From Alistipes indistinctus YIT 12060 (GTDB lineage Bacteria; Bacteroidota; Bacteroidia; Bacteroidales; Rikenellaceae): 64,000 nucleotides of DNA. The position numbers were made by a program, and so were the translations under genes. The stretch is from the NCBI RefSeq assembly GCF_025144995.1, contig NZ_CP102250.1:1116001-1180000 (forward strand), in the 5' to 3' direction. The notes beneath the pieces were generated by a model that worked only from the letters and a program-made list of their open reading frames with translations, was not told where the DNA came from and did not search any database. The first letter of the stretch is position 1. Each line of letters opens with the position of its first letter. This document shows positions 62,438-64,000 of the stretch, one piece after another.

Positions 62438-62890
62438 CTATTCCCTCCGGAACTCCACAATCAGCTTATAAATATTATATAAAACGATCAACGGAGCGGT
62501 AAAAATCCCGACGACCACAGCCGCCAACGCCTTCAGCAACGCATATATCCCCCAGGCTACAAGTGTCCCGGACTCCATACGCAAAGGCATGATCCGGTTC
62601 AGCGCCTGCCATCCGCAAACCAGAGCGAGCAGGATATAACCGCTCTCATAAGGCGAATGCCGCACGGTCTCCGAAGACATGAAATCCAGTTCATAACCGA
62701 TGCAAAACAGTGCCACATACAGGATCACATACTTCAAATAATAAAACAGGCCCTCGGTTTGCCCGGTTCTGTCGCAAGCGGGACAGACAACCGCTTCTCC
62801 CGAATATCTAATACATTGGGAACACACTCCCTTACCACACCGGGTGCATCGGGCAACGGCCGGCTCGGTCGGATGATAATAGCAATTCAT
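62438..62890 (-). CDS. B-box-like zinc-binding membrane protein of unknown function
   Basis: A 150-residue protein. The N-terminus carries C3, H6, C15, C18, C23, C26, C36 and C39 in a B-box/zinc-finger pattern (CYYHP, CTRCGKGVC, CPAC). Three to four membrane helices follow (about 50-70, 80-100, 105-140). I chose the start at 62890 because the zinc motif then begins at the usual place; longer in-frame starts exist (62947 and 63088), the longest of which would overlap the methyltransferase remnant. Function is unknown. Confidence 0.6.
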   Translation of the reverse strand: MNCYYHPTEPAVARCTRCGKGVCSQCIRYSGEAVVCPACDRTGQTEGLFYYLKYVILYVALFCIGYELDFMSSETVRHSPYESGYILLALVCGWQALNRIMPLRMESGTLVAWGIYALLKALAAVVVGIFTAPLIVLYNIYKLIVEFRRE

Positions 62891-62992
62891 ACCGCACTCG
62901 TTAAAAAATGACAGTTGGTATCCGTTTTCTTGAATAAAATTAAGCATAATTTTAAATTCCTGATACTTATCCCCCATGCGAAAACACCGAAT

Positions 62993-63143
62993 ATGAAAGA
63001 AAACAAATACGACAACGACAAATTCTCCGAGCAATACAGCCGGATGCCCTGCTCGACCGAAGGCCTGAAAGGCGCCGGAGAGTGGCATGCAGGACGAACT
63101 GCGGCGTCCGATGATGCCGATCCTGTCTTTCGTTAAAAAATAA
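62993..63143 (+). pseudogene. Class I SAM-methyltransferase gene reduced to its two ends
   Basis: ATG 62993 starts MKENKYDNDKFSEQYSRM, then GLKGAGEWH, which resembles the N-terminus of small class I methyltransferases (pattern KYD..FF..Y..M.RS..GL.GAGEWH). Right after it, in the next frame, MQDELRRPMMPILSFVKK (63087-63140) resembles their C-terminus (GMADEMRRPMMLL...). The middle of about 185 residues, including the SAM site, is gone. The bases GGCATG fit both sides of the join, as after a deletion between short direct repeats. No product is expected. Confidence 0.7.
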
Positions 63144-63216
63144 CACTGCCCGTGATAACGATGGATTGATTTTTGCCCTTGATCCGGTTACACAATCATT
63201 CAAACGCAAAATCATC

Positions 63217-63990
63217 ATGGACATCGCACCTTTATTCGCTTTAACCGGCAAAGTGGCCGTCGTCACGGGAGGCGGTAACGGCATCGGACGCGCCAGCGCC
63301 CGGATACTGGCACAAGCAGGGGCAGACGTAGTCATCGCAGATATGAAACAAGACGATGCACAACAGGTCGCCGACGAGATTGAGACGACCGGCCGTCGCG
63401 CCATAGCCGTCGCATGCAACGTCGGCAAAGAGGAACAACTCCAGAACCTGGTTGAACGGACGCTCGATGTATTCGGCAAACTCAACATCTTGGTCAACAA
63501 TGTCGGTATCGGCGGCGGCGGGCGCGAGAACCCATTCAAAATAACCCTCGCCGACTTCGAACGTGTGTACGACATCAATGTATTCAGCACATGGCGCCTT
63601 TGTCAACTCGCCGTCCCGCACATGAAAGCATCGGGCTACGGATCGATCGTCAATATTTCTTCGATGTCGAGCATCAACTCCAGTCCCGATATGAGCGCTT
63701 ACGCCTCGTCCAAAGCGGCGATCAACCACATGACCGCCAACCTGGCTTTCGATTTCGCTCCGGAAGTACGTATCAACGCCATCGCACCGGGAGCGATCGA
63801 AACGCAAGCGCTCGCATCGGTCCTTACCCCTGAAATCAAAGAACGGATGCTTGCCCGTACCCCGCTCAAACGGCTCGGGAAGGCAGAGGATATTGCCGGG
63901 GCAGTCCTGTTCCTCGCGGCCCCCGTTTCGGCCTGGATTACCGGACAGGTGCTTTTCGTCAACGGCGGCGGTAAACAAACCCTGGATTAA
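63217..63990 (+). CDS. hdhA: Short-chain dehydrogenase close to 7-alpha-hydroxysteroid dehydrogenase
   Basis: A 257-residue SDR. The NAD motif is TGGGNGIG (17-24), and the catalytic residues are Ser149, Tyr162 and Lys166, with the same spacing as in Escherichia coli 7-alpha-HSDH (Ser146, Tyr159, Lys163). The segments YASSKAA, NAIAPGAIETQAL, SVLTPEIKERML and RLGKAEDIAGA, and the ending NGGGKQTLD, follow the E. coli enzyme closely as I recall it. If so, it oxidises the 7-alpha hydroxyl of bile acids. A fatty-acid-type reductase is the alternative. The start at 63217 is chosen over 63166 because it matches the family N-terminus. Confidence 0.72.
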   Translation: MDIAPLFALTGKVAVVTGGGNGIGRASARILAQAGADVVIADMKQDDAQQVADEIETTGRRAIAVACNVGKEEQLQNLVERTLDVFGKLNILVNNVGIGGGGRENPFKITLADFERVYDINVFSTWRLCQLAVPHMKASGYGSIVNISSMSSINSSPDMSAYASSKAAINHMTANLAFDFAPEVRINAIAPGAIETQALASVLTPEIKERMLARTPLKRLGKAEDIAGAVLFLAAPVSAWITGQVLFVNGGGKQTLD

Positions 63991-64000
63991 ACACAGAATC

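Noticed and set aside
1-64000. Mobile elements, CRISPR arrays and SusC/SusD pairs
   Set aside because: I looked for transposase-like frames, spaced direct repeats and TonB-dependent receptor genes and found none.

Overview
The window looks like the chromosome of a gut Bacteroidota species, most likely Alistipes or a close Rikenellaceae relative. The grounds are high-GC coding DNA, almost no Shine-Dalgarno sequences, and several promoters of the Bacteroidota form TTTG-N19-21-TAnnTTTG. Family content agrees: a Nudix-like sugar regulator, an SDR-type mannonate oxidoreductase, paired PurF-like proteins and GH78 rhamnosidases. No insertion sequence, prophage, integrase or CRISPR array is visible.

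Layout. 1-9.2 kb: end of rpe, an ABC-F ATPase, rlmB, the arginine pair argE-like/argH, a secreted GH3 glycosidase and a YgjP-type metalloprotease. 9.2-14.7 kb: a xylose operon on the minus strand (Nudix-like regulator, xylB, xylA, xylE) with a clear promoter and a perfect 32-bp palindrome upstream. 14.7-28.4 kb: a phosphoethanolamine-transferase-like membrane enzyme, an Omp85-type barrel, a sugar isomerase with a GH106-like hydrolase, a corrinoid-activator-like ferredoxin, an ECF sigma factor with a membrane partner, kdsD, and a GntR/UTRA regulator.

28.4-41.0 kb is the most unusual region. Divergent from the GntR/UTRA regulator runs a plus-strand cluster: a lipoyl E2 with two E3-binding domains, E3, a fused E1 alpha-beta with a non-standard TPP motif, a PHP-domain protein, a class II aldolase-SDR fusion, a SorE-like zinc dehydrogenase, a two-domain class II aldolase whose second half has lost its metal ligands, and (after a terminator) a lipoate ligase. 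HutC-type operator candidates sit in the divergent promoter region. I read this as a sugar or sugar-acid catabolic system feeding a dedicated 2-oxoacid dehydrogenase; its substrate is not evident. The adjacent minus-strand rhamnose operon (rhaB, rhaA, rhaT, rhaM) lacks an aldolase and a lactaldehyde enzyme, so the cluster may supply lower rhamnose catabolism.

41.3-54.3 kb: the rhamnose operon, two GH78 alpha-L-rhamnosidases, then SDR-type uxuB and uxuA for glucuronate-type catabolism, and a PurF-like protein without the N-terminal cysteine. 54.3-64.0 kb: a frameshifted cupin gene, an acyltransferase, rubrerythrin, a canonical-cysteine PurF, dsbD, a CAT-anticodon tRNA with an odd T-loop, menA, a zinc-finger membrane protein, a methyltransferase gene reduced to its two ends by an internal deletion, and a close relative of 7-alpha-hydroxysteroid dehydrogenase. 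Together the region serves plant or host glycan breakdown (xylose, rhamnose, uronates) with anaerobic housekeeping functions.
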